Below are positions 25,801-34,654 of a stretch of 64,000 nucleotides of DNA, piece by piece. The notes beneath the pieces are model-generated. The model was given only the letters and a program-made list of their open reading frames with translations, did no database searches and had not been told where the DNA came from. This stretch comes from an uncultured Dehalococcoidia bacterium (GTDB taxonomy: Bacteria > Chloroflexota > Dehalococcoidia > Lucifugimonadales > UBA3495), in NCBI GenBank assembly GCA_958296385.1, contig OY282494.1, positions 1,959,537 to 2,023,536 of the forward strand. Direction: 5' to 3'. Positions within the stretch are counted from its first letter, which is position 1. Each line of letters starts with the position of its first letter. A program made the position numbers and the translations under genes.

Positions 25801-28800
25801 CCGGGCCGGTTACCGCTACGTTGGCATAGCTGGCCCGCAGGCTGCCCGCCATAGATGACACCAGCCCGCCGAGGCTTTTAGGGTTGCCGTCGGTATTAGT
25901 GGCCGTCAGGCTGCCGGTGGCCCAGCTGGCAGTTATCGTTCCGCCGGCCGACAGGTCGGCGGCCAGCGTGCCGGCGACGAGCGGGCTGCGGGTCGCGGTG
26001 ATGTTGACGTCGGGCAGTCCTATGCCGGAGACAGCGCCCGTGATCGAGCCGAACATTGCGATAACGGCGGCGTTGGAGTTGATAGTCAGGTTGGCGATGG
26101 TGTGGTGGTTGCCCTGCAATGTGCCGGCATAGGGATTGCTGTATCCGCCGATGGGCGACCAGTTGGGATAGTCGTCGCTGCTGTCCACGGTGCCGTCGTC
26201 GTTGGTGTCAAAGTCCAGGTTGGCCGTTAGTTCGTAGCCGGCGCAGGTATCCGGGCAGCCCATGCCGGCGGACAGGCGGGGGAAGGCCGCCGCGTAGCGG
26301 GCGCTGACGCTGCCCTTGGCCACGATGCCGTTGCCGTCCAGGTCGTAGCGGATGGCGTCCAGCTGGGCCAGGGTGGTAACGTCAATCAGGTTGTTGCCGT
26401 TGGCGTAGTCCATGGGGGCCGCGCCGGGGTTGCGCTGCCGGTCAATGCCCACCGCATCCCGCTGGTATTGCAGGATGGGGTATTGGGCGGCGGTGCCAAA
26501 GTTCCAGGGGTCGTCGATGCCGCCAACGCCGTCCACGTTCACGTTCCAGCCGGCGTAGATGCTGGGGGCGGTTCCGTAGGCGGTGGGGGTGCGCAGGGCG
26601 GCGGTGGTTTGGCCCAGGCCGGCGCCGGTTCCGGTGATGCCGCTGGTGTCGGTGTCCCAATAGCTGGCGGTGATGACGGCGCTGCTGGCCGTACTGCCGG
26701 CCAGGCCGCCAATGTTAGCGTTGGCGCCGGAGCTGACCGCGCCGGTTGCGTAGGAGGCCCTGATGCTGGGCGTCGTGCCGCCGAGCGCGCCCACCAGCCC
26801 GCCGGCGAAGGAGTTGGCGCCCGCGCCGCCGGCTATTGCGCCGGTGGCATAGCTGGCCGTTATCGTGCCGCTTTGCAGCTGCCCCACCAGGCCGCCGGCT
26901 TTCACCCGCATGGCCGTAGAGGTGGCCGTTACCGATGCGGTGGCATAGCTGGCCCGCACCGTGCCGGCGCCCCAGCCCACCAGCCCGCCCACGTATTTGT
27001 CAAAGATGCCGGCGTGAGTGGCTGCCACACGGCCCGCAGCCCAGCTGGACGTTACCGTGCCGCCGGCGTTCAGCCGGCCCACCAGCGCGCCGATTTCGGG
27101 ATTAGTCGCGGCCCCGCTAACGCTGGCGTCGGGCAGTCCGATGCCGGAGAGGGCGCCGTTGAGCACCCCGAACAGCCCCACGCGGGACACGCCGGTTCCG
27201 GCGTCAATAGTCAGGTTGGCGATGGTGTGCCCGTTGCCCCGCAACGTACTGGTGAACGGCGCCGAGTAGGTTCCGATGGGCGTCCAGTTGGCATAGGGCC
27301 CGTCGGCGCTGTTGTCGCTGCTGCCATCGGTATTGAAGTCCAGGTTGGCCCGCAGCTCGTAGCCGGCGCAGGCGGCGCACAGCGTACTGCTGGCCGAGTA
27401 GGGGAAAGCGGCGGCGTAGGCGTTGGCGTTGGCCATGCTGTCCGCTACGCCGTTGCCGTCCAGGTCGTAGCGAATGGCGTTCAGCTGGTCCAGCGTAGTG
27501 ACGTCAATCAGATTGTCGTCGTCGTCATCGTAGTCGAGCAGGGGCACGGCGATAGTGACGACGTAGCTGCGGCCGGAGCCGTCCGGGGCGGCAACGGCGA
27601 TGGTGATGACCGTTTCCGGGCCGGCGAGGCTGACCTGCCAGCCGTCGGTGTTGAGGTCGGCGTCGGCCGCCGCGGCCACGCCGCCGGCCAGCGCGCTGAT
27701 GGCCACCGTAGAGCTGGCGTTGTTGGTGTAGGCCACGGTAACCGATAAGGGGTTAGACGGCGGCAGCGTGGCAGTGTAGGCCAGCGTAGAAGTAGCCGGG
27801 TCAAACCCCGCCAGCAGCGCCGGCGCCACCGTCAGCGTGTGCAGGGTATCGTCGGTGACGATGTCCGGCTGGGCGCTGAACTGCCGCGCCGTGTCCATCA
27901 TGCCGTATTGCAGAACCGGGTACTGGATATTGCTGCCAAAGTTCCAGGGGTCGTCGTTGCCGGCGGCGTCTCCGGTGCCGGTATCGCCGTCAACGTTCAC
28001 GTTCCAGTCGTGATAGGTGTTGGGCGTAGTGGTGGGCGTGTAGCCGGTGGGCGTGCGGAGTTGGAAAGTCTGGCGGCCGGCGCCGGGGCTGTTGGCCGGG
28101 TCAGCGTCGGCGATGCCGCTGGTAATCGTGTCCCAATAGCTGTCGGTGATGCTGGCGGCGCTGGCGAGGTTGGCCAGCCCGCCGATGTTGTCCGCGTTCG
28201 ACGTAACCGTACCCGTCGCATAAGACGCCGTGATGGTGGGCGTGTGAGTCCCGCGCAGCCGGCCGGCCAGGCCGCCGGCATAAGACAGGCTGCCGGCGCC
28301 GCCGGCGACGTTGCCGGTGGCATAGCTGGCGAGAATCTGGCCGTTATCCTGGGTTCCAACCAGGCCGCCGGCGCTAACCCCTGTCGCACTGCCGGATGCG
28401 GTAACCGTAACGTCGGCATAGCTGGCCCGCACCGTGCCGGCGCCATAGCCCACCAGCCCGCCGAGGGATTTATCAAGGGTGCCGGCATCCGTGGCAGTCA
28501 CGCGGCCCGTCGCCCAGCTGGAAGTTACCGTTCCGGGCAGATAGCCCACCAGCGCGCCCATCAGCAGATTGTCCGCCGTCCCGGACACGCTGGCGTTGGG
28601 CAGCCCGATGCCGGAGATGTTGCGGGTGGCGTTGCCGAACAGCCCGACCACGGCGGCGCCGGAGTTGATAGTCAAGTTGGCGATGGTGTAGTTGTTGCCG
28701 GCAAAGTCGGCGGCAAACGGATTGTTAACGTCTCCGATGGGCGTCCAGTTGGGGTAGGTGTCGCTGCTGTCCACGCCGCCGCTGTTGTCGGTGTCAAAGT

Positions 28801-31800
28801 CCAGATTTTGCCGCAGCTCGTAGCCCGTGCAGGCCGCCGGGCAGCCCATGCCGGCGGGATGGCTGGGGTAGGCGGTAGCGTAGGCGGCGGCGTTGCCGGC
28901 GCTCACCACGCCGTTGCCGTCCAGGTCGTAGCGGATGGCGTCCAGCTGGGCCAGGGTGGTGATGTCAATCAGGTTGTTGTCGTTGCGGTCGTAGTCGATG
29001 GTAATGCTTACGGGGAGGTTGGCGCTGACGCCGGCAAAGCCGCTGCCGGCGCCGGTTGCGCTGTGGGCCAGGGCGTAGTCGGCCAGAGGAGTACCGCTGG
29101 CCGCCCGGACGGTTATCGTTTGCGCGTCATCCCAGCCGGTGGTTGAGAAACTCAGCGTTTCGCTGGCGGCGAAAGTTCCGTCGCCGTCGTCAATGGTTAC
29201 GCCGGCGTTGCTGCTGGCGATGCTCACCGTTACCGCCGTCGCCGGCTCGGCCCCCAGCCGCACCGTGTAAGTTGCCGTTTCCCCCGCCTCCAGGTACAGC
29301 GCGGCGGGCACCAGCACGATGGTATCCCGGCCCTGGGCCAGCACGTCCATCCCGTCGTATTGCAGTACCGGGTACTGGACGGCGTAGCCGAAGTGCCAGG
29401 GGTCGTCGTTAGCAGACGTGCCGCCCACGTCCACGTCCCAATCGGAGTAAATGCCGGTGGTTCCGTAGGCGGTGGGCGATTGCAGCTCAGCGGTGGTTTT
29501 GCCCACGCCGGGGCTGGTGGACGGGTCGCTGTCGGCAATGCCGCTGGTGTCGGTGTCCCAATAGCTGTTGATGACTGTGCTGCCGCTCAGATGCCCGGCC
29601 AGCCCGCCGATTCTGGTGGTGGTGGTGGATGCCGTAACATATCCCGTCGCGTAAGACGCCGTTATGGTGCTGGAGGTAACCACGCCGGCCAGACCGCCGG
29701 AGGCGGAGTTGGAGTTCGGACTGCCGCCGGACACGGCTCCGGCAGCATAGCTGGCCGTAATCGTGCCGGAGTTCAGCCATCCGATTAAGCCGCCGGCTCT
29801 GGCCTGCACGGCAGCAGCCTGAGCGGTTACCGTCACCCCGGCATAGCTGGCCCGCACGTCGCCCTCGGCAAAACCCACCAGCCCGCCGATGTTTTTACTG
29901 TTAAGGTCAGCATTGGTGGATTCAATGCTGCCGGTGGCCCAGCTGGCAGTTATCGTTCCGCTCGATCCCAGATGGCCGGCCAGCGTGCCGGAGAAGGCGG
30001 GACTGCCGGTGCCGGTGACGTTGACGTCGGGCAGTCCTATGCCGGAGATGGCGCCGCTGACCGAGCCGAACAGCCCGACAACGCTGGCGCCGGAGTTGAT
30101 AGTCAGGTTGGCGATGGTGTGGTGGTTGCCCTGGAATGTGCCGGCATAGGGCGCGCCGTATGTGCCGATGGGCGTCCAGTTGGGATAGTCGTCGTCGCTG
30201 TCCACCTCGCCGCTGTCGTCGGTGTCAAAGTCCAGGTTCCGCCGCAGCTCGTAGCCCGTGCATCCGTCAGGGCAGCCCATCCCGGCGGTCAGGCCGGGGA
30301 ACGCCGCCAGGTAGGACGCGGCGCCGGCGCCGGTGACCGATACTCCATCGCCGTCCAGGTCGTAGCGGATGGCGTCCAGCTGGGCCGGCGTCGTAACGTC
30401 AATCAGGTTGTTGTTATCGCCGTCGTAGTCCTCGGCGGTACTGCTGCGCTGCCGGGCGATGCCCACGGCATCATAGCCGAATTGCAGGACGGGGTATTGA
30501 CTGGCCGTGCCAAAGTCCCAGGGGTCGTCGTTGCCGCCAACGCCGTCCACGTTCACGTTCCAGGCGAAGTAGATGTCGGTAGAGCTGCTGGTTCCGTAGG
30601 CGGTGGGCGTTTGCAGCGCGACGGTCGTCTTGCCCTCCGGGGCGTCGTCGTCGCTGTCGTCGGCAATGCCGGTGCCGGCAATGTCCCAATAGCTGGCGGT
30701 GATGGAGGTTCTGCTTTCGCCCCGGTTATCTCCGCCGGTAACCGTATGGTTGGCCCGGTTCTCTCCCACCAGGCCGCCGGTTGTGGTTGCGGCGCCGCTG
30801 GCCCCGGTTACCCGTCCGGTGGCATAGCTGGCGGTGATGCTGGCGGTGGTAATGCCGTGCACGCCGATGCCCTCAACGCCGCCCGATGAGGTAAAAGGCG
30901 TGCGGTCGCTGTTGTTGTAGCCCACCAGCCCGCCCAGCCGGTTGCTGGCGCCGGTGCCGCCGTTGACCGCGCCGGTAGCGTAGCTGGCCCGGATGTTGGC
31001 GTTGGCCCGGTTGCCGGAGTGTCCGTCGTTAGTCAGCATGGCCAGGTTTTCGCCGACCAGCCCGCCGGCGCTGGCGTTGTTGCCGGTAACGCTGACGGCC
31101 CCGGTAGCGTAGCTGGCGGTGAGGTTGCTGGTTGTCGTCACCGGGAACCCGCCGCCGTCGGCCGCCCCCTGGAACGCCCCCACCAGCCCGCCCACCCGGG
31201 CATCATCGCTGGCGGAGCTGACGGCGCCGGTGGCATAGCTGGCGGTTACCTGGCCCGGCGAGACGCGGCCCACCAGCCCGCCGGCGTTGGTAGTGGCAGA
31301 AACCGTGCCGGTGGCGTAGCTGGAGTTGATGCTGGCGTAGCTGTTGTTGAGGCCAATCAGCAGGGCCGTCAGCCCGCCGGCCTCGCCCCCCTGCGCCGTA
31401 ACGTTCACGCTGGAATAGCTGTCGGTGATGGTTCCGGGGTGGTTCACCTGCCCGGCCAAACCGCCGGCCCGGTTGCCGGTTACGGTGACGCTGCCGCCGG
31501 TAGAGTAGCTGTTGGCAATAGCGCCGCCGGCGTGGCCCACCAGCGCGCCGGCCCGCCCCTCCGCGCGGATGTTCACGTCCGCCAGCCCGATGTTCCGCAG
31601 CGTGGCCCCGTTAGTGCGCCCGAACAGCCCCACCCGGTTGCCCGCCGGACGGTTGATATACAGATTGGAGATGGCGTAGTCGTCGTTGTTGCCGTCGAAA
31701 GTAGCGGCAAATTGAGCGGTATTGTCCCCGATGGGCAGCCACCCCAGACCGCCGTTGGAATAGGCGTCGTCGGCGCGGTCGTTGGCGGTGTTGGTGTCAA

Positions 31801-32584
31801 AGTCCAGGTCGGCCCGCAGCTCGTAGCCGGCGCAGGTGCCGGCGCAGCCCATCCGCCCGGTAGCGGAAGTTACGCGGTTGGGAAACGCATCAATGTAAGC
31901 CGCCGTCCCCGACGCCGTAGGATCGCCGTCACCGTCCAAGTCCCACCGGATGGCGTCCAGCTGCGCCAGAGTCGTAACGTCAATCAGGTTGTCGTCGTCG
32001 TCGTCATAGTCGATAACGTTAACCTTGTGCGCGGCCTGAGCGGTAGCCAGCGTGTTGGGGAGGGTAAGGTTGATCAGGGGGCTATTACTGCCGGAGTGCT
32101 GGTGAAAATAAGCGCCGACGAGGGCGTTGGTGGCCACGGTGATGCCGTCGGTGTCCGTGTCGCCGCCGACGACCGTATAAGCGAAGTCAACGCTGGTGCT
32201 GTTTGGCGTGGTACTGGGCGGGCGGGCCTGGCGGTTGGAGCCGCCAATGTTGATGTTCAGATAGCCGCCGGTTTGCACGATGGCGTCCGCAAAGGTCAGC
32301 CGCACCGTAATGGTCTCGCCGGTGAGATAAGCGCTGCCCGAGGCGGGAGTGCTGGCGATGCTGATAGCGGTGACGCTGTTGGTGTGCGCGGCGGTCGGCC
32401 GGGACTCCGGCAGCAGCCAGCCGGCCAGTGCCGCCAGCACCACCAGCAGGCCCAGCGCAAAGCCGGCCCCAACCGGCGCAAAGCGAAATCTGACGCTGCG
32501 GCGGCGGCGGGGCATCAGAATTCTACCCCCCCCGTTCCGAACATTCGCACTACGCAGCATACACCCACCCCAACCGGCAGCCAT
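19814..32584 (-). CDS. Giant modular surface protein (GLUG blocks, Calx-beta-like array, stalk, membrane anchor)
   Basis: The protein has about 4,256 residues. ATG 32584 has GGAGG 8 bases upstream. After a basic start and signal helix (about 35-60) come six blocks at roughly 190, 720, 1195, 1685, 2060 and 2540. Each opens with an Asp-rich DYDDDDDNLIDVTT-type segment and a Cys pair (GMGCPDGCTGYEL), runs through GLUG-type repeats (GGLVG...ASYATG), and most close with SYWDTDTSGI and DDPWNFG...YPVLQY. Calx-beta-like modules lie between some blocks; eight more follow in tandem at about 2,895-3,875 (TVTDDDSP-type ends). Then come a Gly/Ser linker, a PTPAP stalk, an Ig-like domain, a transmembrane helix and RRRA. 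It is likely a calcium-stiffened adhesin standing off the cell surface. No LPXTG or type 1 secretion tail is seen. Confidence 0.88.
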   Translation of the reverse strand: MAAGWGGCMLRSANVRNGGGRILMPRRRRSVRFRFAPVGAGFALGLLVVLAALAGWLLPESRPTAAHTNSVTAISIASTPASGSAYLTGETITVRLTFADAIVQTGGYLNINIGGSNRQARPPSTTPNSTSVDFAYTVVGGDTDTDGITVATNALVGAYFHQHSGSNSPLINLTLPNTLATAQAAHKVNVIDYDDDDDNLIDVTTLAQLDAIRWDLDGDGDPTASGTAAYIDAFPNRVTSATGRMGCAGTCAGYELRADLDFDTNTANDRADDAYSNGGLGWLPIGDNTAQFAATFDGNNDDYAISNLYINRPAGNRVGLFGRTNGATLRNIGLADVNIRAEGRAGALVGHAGGAIANSYSTGGSVTVTGNRAGGLAGQVNHPGTITDSYSSVNVTAQGGEAGGLTALLIGLNNSYASINSSYATGTVSATTNAGGLVGRVSPGQVTASYATGAVSSASDDARVGGLVGAFQGAADGGGFPVTTTSNLTASYATGAVSVTGNNASAGGLVGENLAMLTNDGHSGNRANANIRASYATGAVNGGTGASNRLGGLVGYNNSDRTPFTSSGGVEGIGVHGITTASITASYATGRVTGASGAATTTGGLVGENRANHTVTGGDNRGESRTSITASYWDIAGTGIADDSDDDAPEGKTTVALQTPTAYGTSSSTDIYFAWNVNVDGVGGNDDPWDFGTASQYPVLQFGYDAVGIARQRSSTAEDYDGDNNNLIDVTTPAQLDAIRYDLDGDGVSVTGAGAASYLAAFPGLTAGMGCPDGCTGYELRRNLDFDTDDSGEVDSDDDYPNWTPIGTYGAPYAGTFQGNHHTIANLTINSGASVVGLFGSVSGAISGIGLPDVNVTGTGSPAFSGTLAGHLGSSGTITASWATGSIESTNADLNSKNIGGLVGFAEGDVRASYAGVTVTAQAAAVQARAGGLIGWLNSGTITASYAAGAVSGGSPNSNSASGGLAGVVTSSTITASYATGYVTASTTTTRIGGLAGHLSGSTVINSYWDTDTSGIADSDPSTSPGVGKTTAELQSPTAYGTTGIYSDWDVDVGGTSANDDPWHFGYAVQYPVLQYDGMDVLAQGRDTIVLVPAALYLEAGETATYTVRLGAEPATAVTVSIASSNAGVTIDDGDGTFAASETLSFSTTGWDDAQTITVRAASGTPLADYALAHSATGAGSGFAGVSANLPVSITIDYDRNDNNLIDITTLAQLDAIRYDLDGNGVVSAGNAAAYATAYPSHPAGMGCPAACTGYELRQNLDFDTDNSGGVDSSDTYPNWTPIGDVNNPFAADFAGNNYTIANLTINSGAAVVGLFGNATRNISGIGLPNASVSGTADNLLMGALVGYLPGTVTSSWATGRVTATDAGTLDKSLGGLVGYGAGTVRASYADVTVTASGSATGVSAGGLVGTQDNGQILASYATGNVAGGAGSLSYAGGLAGRLRGTHTPTITASYATGTVTSNADNIGGLANLASAASITDSYWDTITSGIADADPANSPGAGRQTFQLRTPTGYTPTTTPNTYHDWNVNVDGDTGTGDAAGNDDPWNFGSNIQYPVLQYGMMDTARQFSAQPDIVTDDTLHTLTVAPALLAGFDPATSTLAYTATLPPSNPLSVTVAYTNNASSTVAISALAGGVAAAADADLNTDGWQVSLAGPETVITIAVAAPDGSGRSYVVTIAVPLLDYDDDDDNLIDVTTLDQLNAIRYDLDGNGVADSMANANAYAAAFPYSASSTLCAACAGYELRANLDFNTDGSSDNSADGPYANWTPIGTYSAPFTSTLRGNGHTIANLTIDAGTGVSRVGLFGVLNGALSGIGLPDASVSGAATNPEIGALVGRLNAGGTVTSSWAAGRVAATHAGIFDKYVGGLVGWGAGTVRASYATASVTATSTAMRVKAGGLVGQLQSGTITASYATGAIAGGAGANSFAGGLVGALGGTTPSIRASYATGAVSSGANANIGGLAGSTASSAVITASYWDTDTSGITGTGAGLGQTTAALRTPTAYGTAPSIYAGWNVNVDGVGGIDDPWNFGTAAQYPILQYQRDAVGIDRQRNPGAAPMDYANGNNLIDVTTLAQLDAIRYDLDGNGIVAKGSVSARYAAAFPRLSAGMGCPDTCAGYELTANLDFDTNDDGTVDSSDDYPNWSPIGGYSNPYAGTLQGNHHTIANLTINSNAAVIAMFGSITGAVSGIGLPDVNITATRSPLVAGTLAADLSAGGTITASWATGSLTATNTDGNPKSLGGLVSSMAGSLRASYANVAVTGPAVASQMRMGGLVGVLENNGTITASYATGPLSGGTAGNAGYVGGLVGVAGGNAQTTITASYATGRVTSNATNVGGLAGGLNGAATTTNSYWDTETSGIADDNPSTSPGEGKTTAQLQTPAAYATGTSTETYYGWNVDVDADASTGDTAGNDNPWDFGYTTQYPALRYGGMDLLAQERRTIDVAPELLNVRPGASADYTVRLGGPPKAPVTVTIASDHADVTLDRATLNFDESNYAEAQTVTVSVADAATLGETAALSHTAAGDDSGFASAATTTLTVAIIIDYDDDDDNLIDITTLAQLSAVRHDLNGSGSTTHADYIAAFPGRLTGMGCPDGCTGYELRADLDFDTDDSGSVDSSDDYPNWSPIGNYRATFQGNHHIIANLKINSSSHGRMGLFSDLSGHVSGVGLPNVNVVSTNGGRVEIGGLVGRLHGGATITSSWTTGRVAVNSGSQRNYVGGLVGLSYSTVQASYSRASVSSTNGFFTYAGGLVGYNNYGTVRASYATGRVHGGGYAGGVVGLTIGGAIRSSYAAGVISGGSGGRGGLLGGHFSGPTVANSYYNWQVTPGGLGTSRNTNQLRSPTTYGATTTDTYFNWNQNLDGNTATGDADGNDDPWHFGYDVQYPVLQYDGMDILRQDRDTILFTPAAFDLDEGDSDSTTYAYTARLGGQPKAGSTVTVTITVPADADVTFDGPDAGSVFSKRETLGTFNESNWMTPLTVRFRTSHDTDLANDLPVLLHTAVGAGSGFEDARDGLTIKINDDDRGSIILTQDGIAITAALSITEEAASSTTYEIGLSDPPVKNIRITVTSDDADAVAIHDGSGADLPANYGSSRTLRFPAGTTTPQTVTLRALTDANSVAEMVTLSHAVVAGAGSGYEGVSKDQTVMVTEDDASSILLVQDTASSTLSELPIGEAGNAAYRVRLNTQPTADVTVSITPAAGSGLQVDVGSGYANTGTLTFTPGNWAAVQRVRVQAPADDNLATETPTILHRAANAGSTDSTYRGVRKSLPVTVTDDDSPTIIAATSTLTVLEGGTATYTVRLSHRPSHGVTVTIASGPTDGIEIATGGTFSNLATLRFTTTNWHIPQPVTVQGRTDNDLADSTGNTLTHTAADTTPGRDSLFSPAPAVTLAFAATDTTAPRIVVTLPGGASQLAVTEDAGPATYKVAPSNPPLAPLTVRVTSSDPAAADVSSGDGGTFATSTLLTFAAGTTTAQIVSVRARNDVDPRHETVTLTHAAGGNANGYAGVSDALLTVRVEDDDLPGIKLIADTTPLPVTEETGTASYTVELPTLPANNASVTITITPRNGLTVAGPDDATDFTDTETLTFTSADWDSPQTVMVKAAPDQDLADNDARIDHRAASADGDYQGKSKSLPVRIDDNDVGRLELSETTRTVTEGETTGQTYTIALSHQPNAAVTVTIGSADGKATTTPASLTFNARTWNTPQTVTVTAVADANIVNDSDTLTHTASATGGYQATEATSDVTVTVQDTTAPAINFTGPGTTIATTTLDIVEGSDARYDVTLAELPATTTTIAITVASGNPAVTVTPELLEFTTTDYSAPQTVTVVHTADADAQHEATSLLHTPSLRGIAGAATGLTLLLREPDAGGATSSPVLITPPLPGVTDTYRLGATSTLTVIGAGDVPRAITVRIPPGASGDLTITFSKPTGLSLSHATYTLDGATLVDISVTPAPPPGGLQICLPLPQGGRGTPQLLHHQSGRWQTVPSTEQNGKVCGTATNFSPFIAGRLTITTTTGPQPPPDEEDDDNGNGTPTGGSGGGSGGSGGGGTTPAPRPTPTPAPKPTPAPTPTPTLVPPTPAPTPMPTPPPAVTPTPAPPPTAMPPTHPPPVAAAIQQPAILGDITFSINNPPPGSALMVQIPVTNPGAVTAEYQLTLEIAGEVVQRQTVTVAPGETQDLQLPIVAPGVRSEVTLRVDGQSQIAILTPAMAAPTPAAGGETVAVTPAAEPAGGGAPWLLIGIIAVVALAIIGGAIALLVRRRA

Positions 32585-32650
32585 CGGCAAAACCTCCATG
32601 CCCAACAAGCACAACAAGGCAGCAACCAGCGCAAAGCATAACGATGGCAG

Positions 32651-32678
32651 ATTTTACCACAAACCCAGCCGCAACCAA
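32651..32678 (-). promoter_or_regulatory. Possible promoter of the giant surface gene
   Basis: The minus strand has TTGGTT (32678-32673), 16 bases, and TAAAAT (32656-32651), about 67 bases upstream of the chosen ATG. The -10 is good and the -35 is weak. Confidence 0.35.
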
Positions 32679-32714
32679 CGCAACCCCGCCCCCCGGCAGC
32701 CCGCGGAGGCCCAG

Positions 32715-33587
32715 CTACTCCCCGCGCACCCGCCGCAACTCCGCCTCCAACTCCAGATTACGCGCCTCAGCACTGTCGGCGCGAGCCTCGGCCTGTTCGG
32801 AGTAGGCTTCGGCCTGGATGCGGGCGGCCTGTTCCTGCTCAGCACGGGCCTCCGCCTGGAGACGGCCGGCCTGTTCCTGCTCAGCGCGGGCTTCGGCCTG
32901 GAGGCGGGCGTTGCGCTCGATGTTGCGGGCCTCCCGCTCATCGAGCAACGTCGGGATGTGCTGGCCGGTTTCCGGGTCGTACCAGCCCAGCAGACCCTGC
33001 TCCCCCTGCACACGCTCCCACCGCAGGTACAAGTTCAGCACGGGGCTGTACCCCTGCAAAGAGCCATCCGGCAATTCCTCAATCGGAATGGGCTCATACT
33101 GCCCATCCACCAGCCGGTCGCCGGCCAGCTTGTCGCCATGAAACTCCCCCGTTTCATCAACACGCCAGTACTCCGGAATGCCCAACGCCGCATACTCCAC
33201 CCGCTTTTGCAGCACGTCCACCTTGGCCGTACTCACCGAGGCAACCTCCATCACAAAATCCGGCGGCTTGCCCTGCTCCGTGATTAGATAACCCCCGGTA
33301 GCCTTGTAAGCGGCCGGATTCACGTCAAAAGCGATGAGCAAATCAGGCCGGCGCAGTCCGGTAGTGCCGGGGCGCGGCCCGTAGGCCAGCCAAAAATCGG
33401 CGGTTACCAAAGTCGTATCCGGGTTGCCCAGGTACTGGATTAGGTGGTAGCTGCTACCCGTCTGGTGCAGCTGTATGTAGTTAGTCATCTCATCAGGCTC
33501 ACGTTGAGGCGGCTCCGGAAACCGGAAACGGACCGGAGTTGGCGGTGGCGCGGACGTTGGCGCTGCTTTGGCGGTGGTGGTGGTCAT
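32715..33587 (-). CDS. Uma2-family protein with coiled-coil tail, copy 1 of 3
   Basis: The protein has about 290 residues. A low-complexity start (MTTTTAKAAPTSAPPPTP) leads to PEPPQREPDEM. The Uma2 core follows: TTLVTADFWLAYGPRPGTTGLRRPDLLIAFDV, GKPPDFVMEVASVST, EYAALGIPEYWRVDE and a YSPVLNLYLRWE strand. After WYDPETGQHIPTLLDEREARN comes a 90-residue helical tail of AEARAEQEQAGRLQ repeats, predicted coiled coil. ATG 33587 has an AGGTGAGG site; the GTG at 33599 is less likely. It is first of three head-to-tail paralogues by position and last by transcription. The PD-(D/E)xK-like residues look intact. Function is unknown. Confidence 0.83.
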   Translation of the reverse strand: MTTTTAKAAPTSAPPPTPVRFRFPEPPQREPDEMTNYIQLHQTGSSYHLIQYLGNPDTTLVTADFWLAYGPRPGTTGLRRPDLLIAFDVNPAAYKATGGYLITEQGKPPDFVMEVASVSTAKVDVLQKRVEYAALGIPEYWRVDETGEFHGDKLAGDRLVDGQYEPIPIEELPDGSLQGYSPVLNLYLRWERVQGEQGLLGWYDPETGQHIPTLLDEREARNIERNARLQAEARAEQEQAGRLQAEARAEQEQAARIQAEAYSEQAEARADSAEARNLELEAELRRVRGE

Positions 33588-33736
33588 GCTGAACCTCACC
33601 TCTGGAACCCGGCGGTGTGGATGGACGGATGGATGGCCCGTTGCGCCGTATGGGACGGGATGCGGTGCTTGCGGCGTAGTATAGCGGGTTTTGGCGGCTG
33701 ACCGAAAAAGCGGGCAGTCTAGCCCGGCCGGGACGC

Positions 33737-34606
33737 CTACCCACCGCCGCGCAGCCGCCGCAACTCCCCCTCCAACTCCCGATTACGCGCCTCAGCCTGC
33801 AAGCGTGCGCCGCGTTCCTGCTCAGCGCGGGCCTGTTCCTGCTCAGAACGAGCCTCCGCCTGCTCAGACCGGGCCTCCGCCTGGAGACGGCCGGCCTGTT
33901 CCTGCTCAGCGCGAGCCTCGGCCCGGAGGCGGGCCTCCCGCTCATCGAGCAGCGTCGGGATGTGCTGCCCGGTTTCCGGGTCGTACCAGCCCAACATACC
34001 CTGCTCCCCCTGCACGCGCTCCCACCGCAGGTACACGTTCAGCACGGGGCTGTAACCCTGCAAAGACCCATCCAGCAGTTCCTCAATAGGGATAGGCGCA
34101 TACCGGCCATTCACCAAACGGTCGCCGGCCAGCCGCACTCCGTGAGAATCCCCCGTCTCGTCAAAGCGCCAGTACTCCAGGATGCCCAGCCCCGCATAAT
34201 CAGCCGGCTTTTCCTCAACGTCCACCTTGCCCGTGCTTGGCGAGGCTATTTCCAGCACAAAGTCCGGCGGCTTGCCCTGCTCCGTGATTAGATAACCCCG
34301 GGTGGCATGGTAAGCCTGCGGGTCAACGTCAAAAGCCACGAGCAAATCAGGCAGACGCAGGCCGGTAGTGCCGGGGCGCGGCCCACGCGCAATCCAACGG
34401 TCCGCGGTGACCAGGGTGGTAGCCTCATTGCCGAGATACCGGGCCAGGTGGTGGCAATGGCCCGTATAGGTCATTTGTCGGTGGTTAGTCATTGACTCAT
34501 CAATCTCACGTTCGGGCGGGTCCGGGAACCGGAAACGGGCCGGGGCCGGCGATGGCGGCGGCGGGGTTTTGACGGCGATGGCGGTGTTAGCGGTGGTGGT
34601 GGTCAT
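33737..34606 (-). CDS. Uma2-family protein with coiled-coil tail, copy 2 of 3
   Basis: The protein has 289 residues, the same build as its two neighbours: a Thr/Ala/Pro-rich start, RFRFPDPPEREIDESM, a core with TTLVTADRWIARGPRPGTTGL, LPDLLVAFDVDP, KPPDFVLEIASPSTGKVD and GILEYWRFDE, then the conserved WYDPETGQHIPTLLDEREA linker. The tail is a run of AEQEQA/QAEARSEQ repeats and the end is ELRRLRGGG. AGAGG lies six bases before ATG 34606. The coiled-coil tail differs in repeat number from the other copies, so tail length is evolving by repeat gain and loss. It is possibly co-transcribed with both neighbours. Confidence 0.83.
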   Translation of the reverse strand: MTTTTANTAIAVKTPPPPSPAPARFRFPDPPEREIDESMTNHRQMTYTGHCHHLARYLGNEATTLVTADRWIARGPRPGTTGLRLPDLLVAFDVDPQAYHATRGYLITEQGKPPDFVLEIASPSTGKVDVEEKPADYAGLGILEYWRFDETGDSHGVRLAGDRLVNGRYAPIPIEELLDGSLQGYSPVLNVYLRWERVQGEQGMLGWYDPETGQHIPTLLDEREARLRAEARAEQEQAGRLQAEARSEQAEARSEQEQARAEQERGARLQAEARNRELEGELRRLRGGG

Positions 34607-34654
34607 GCTGAACCTCTGGAGCCTGATGGGACACGGTTTGAGCGGCGCCGGGGG

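Noticed and set aside
24000-32000. Regular DNA repeats that might suggest a CRISPR array
   Set aside because: The repeats are imperfect, in frame, and encode GLUG-type protein repeats; there are no constant spacers and no cas genes.
20169-32641. Many long plus-strand frames across the giant surface gene
   Set aside because: High GC and codon bias leave the opposite strand open. The products are repetitive Gly/Ala/Val-rich strings that mirror the repeats on the coding strand.
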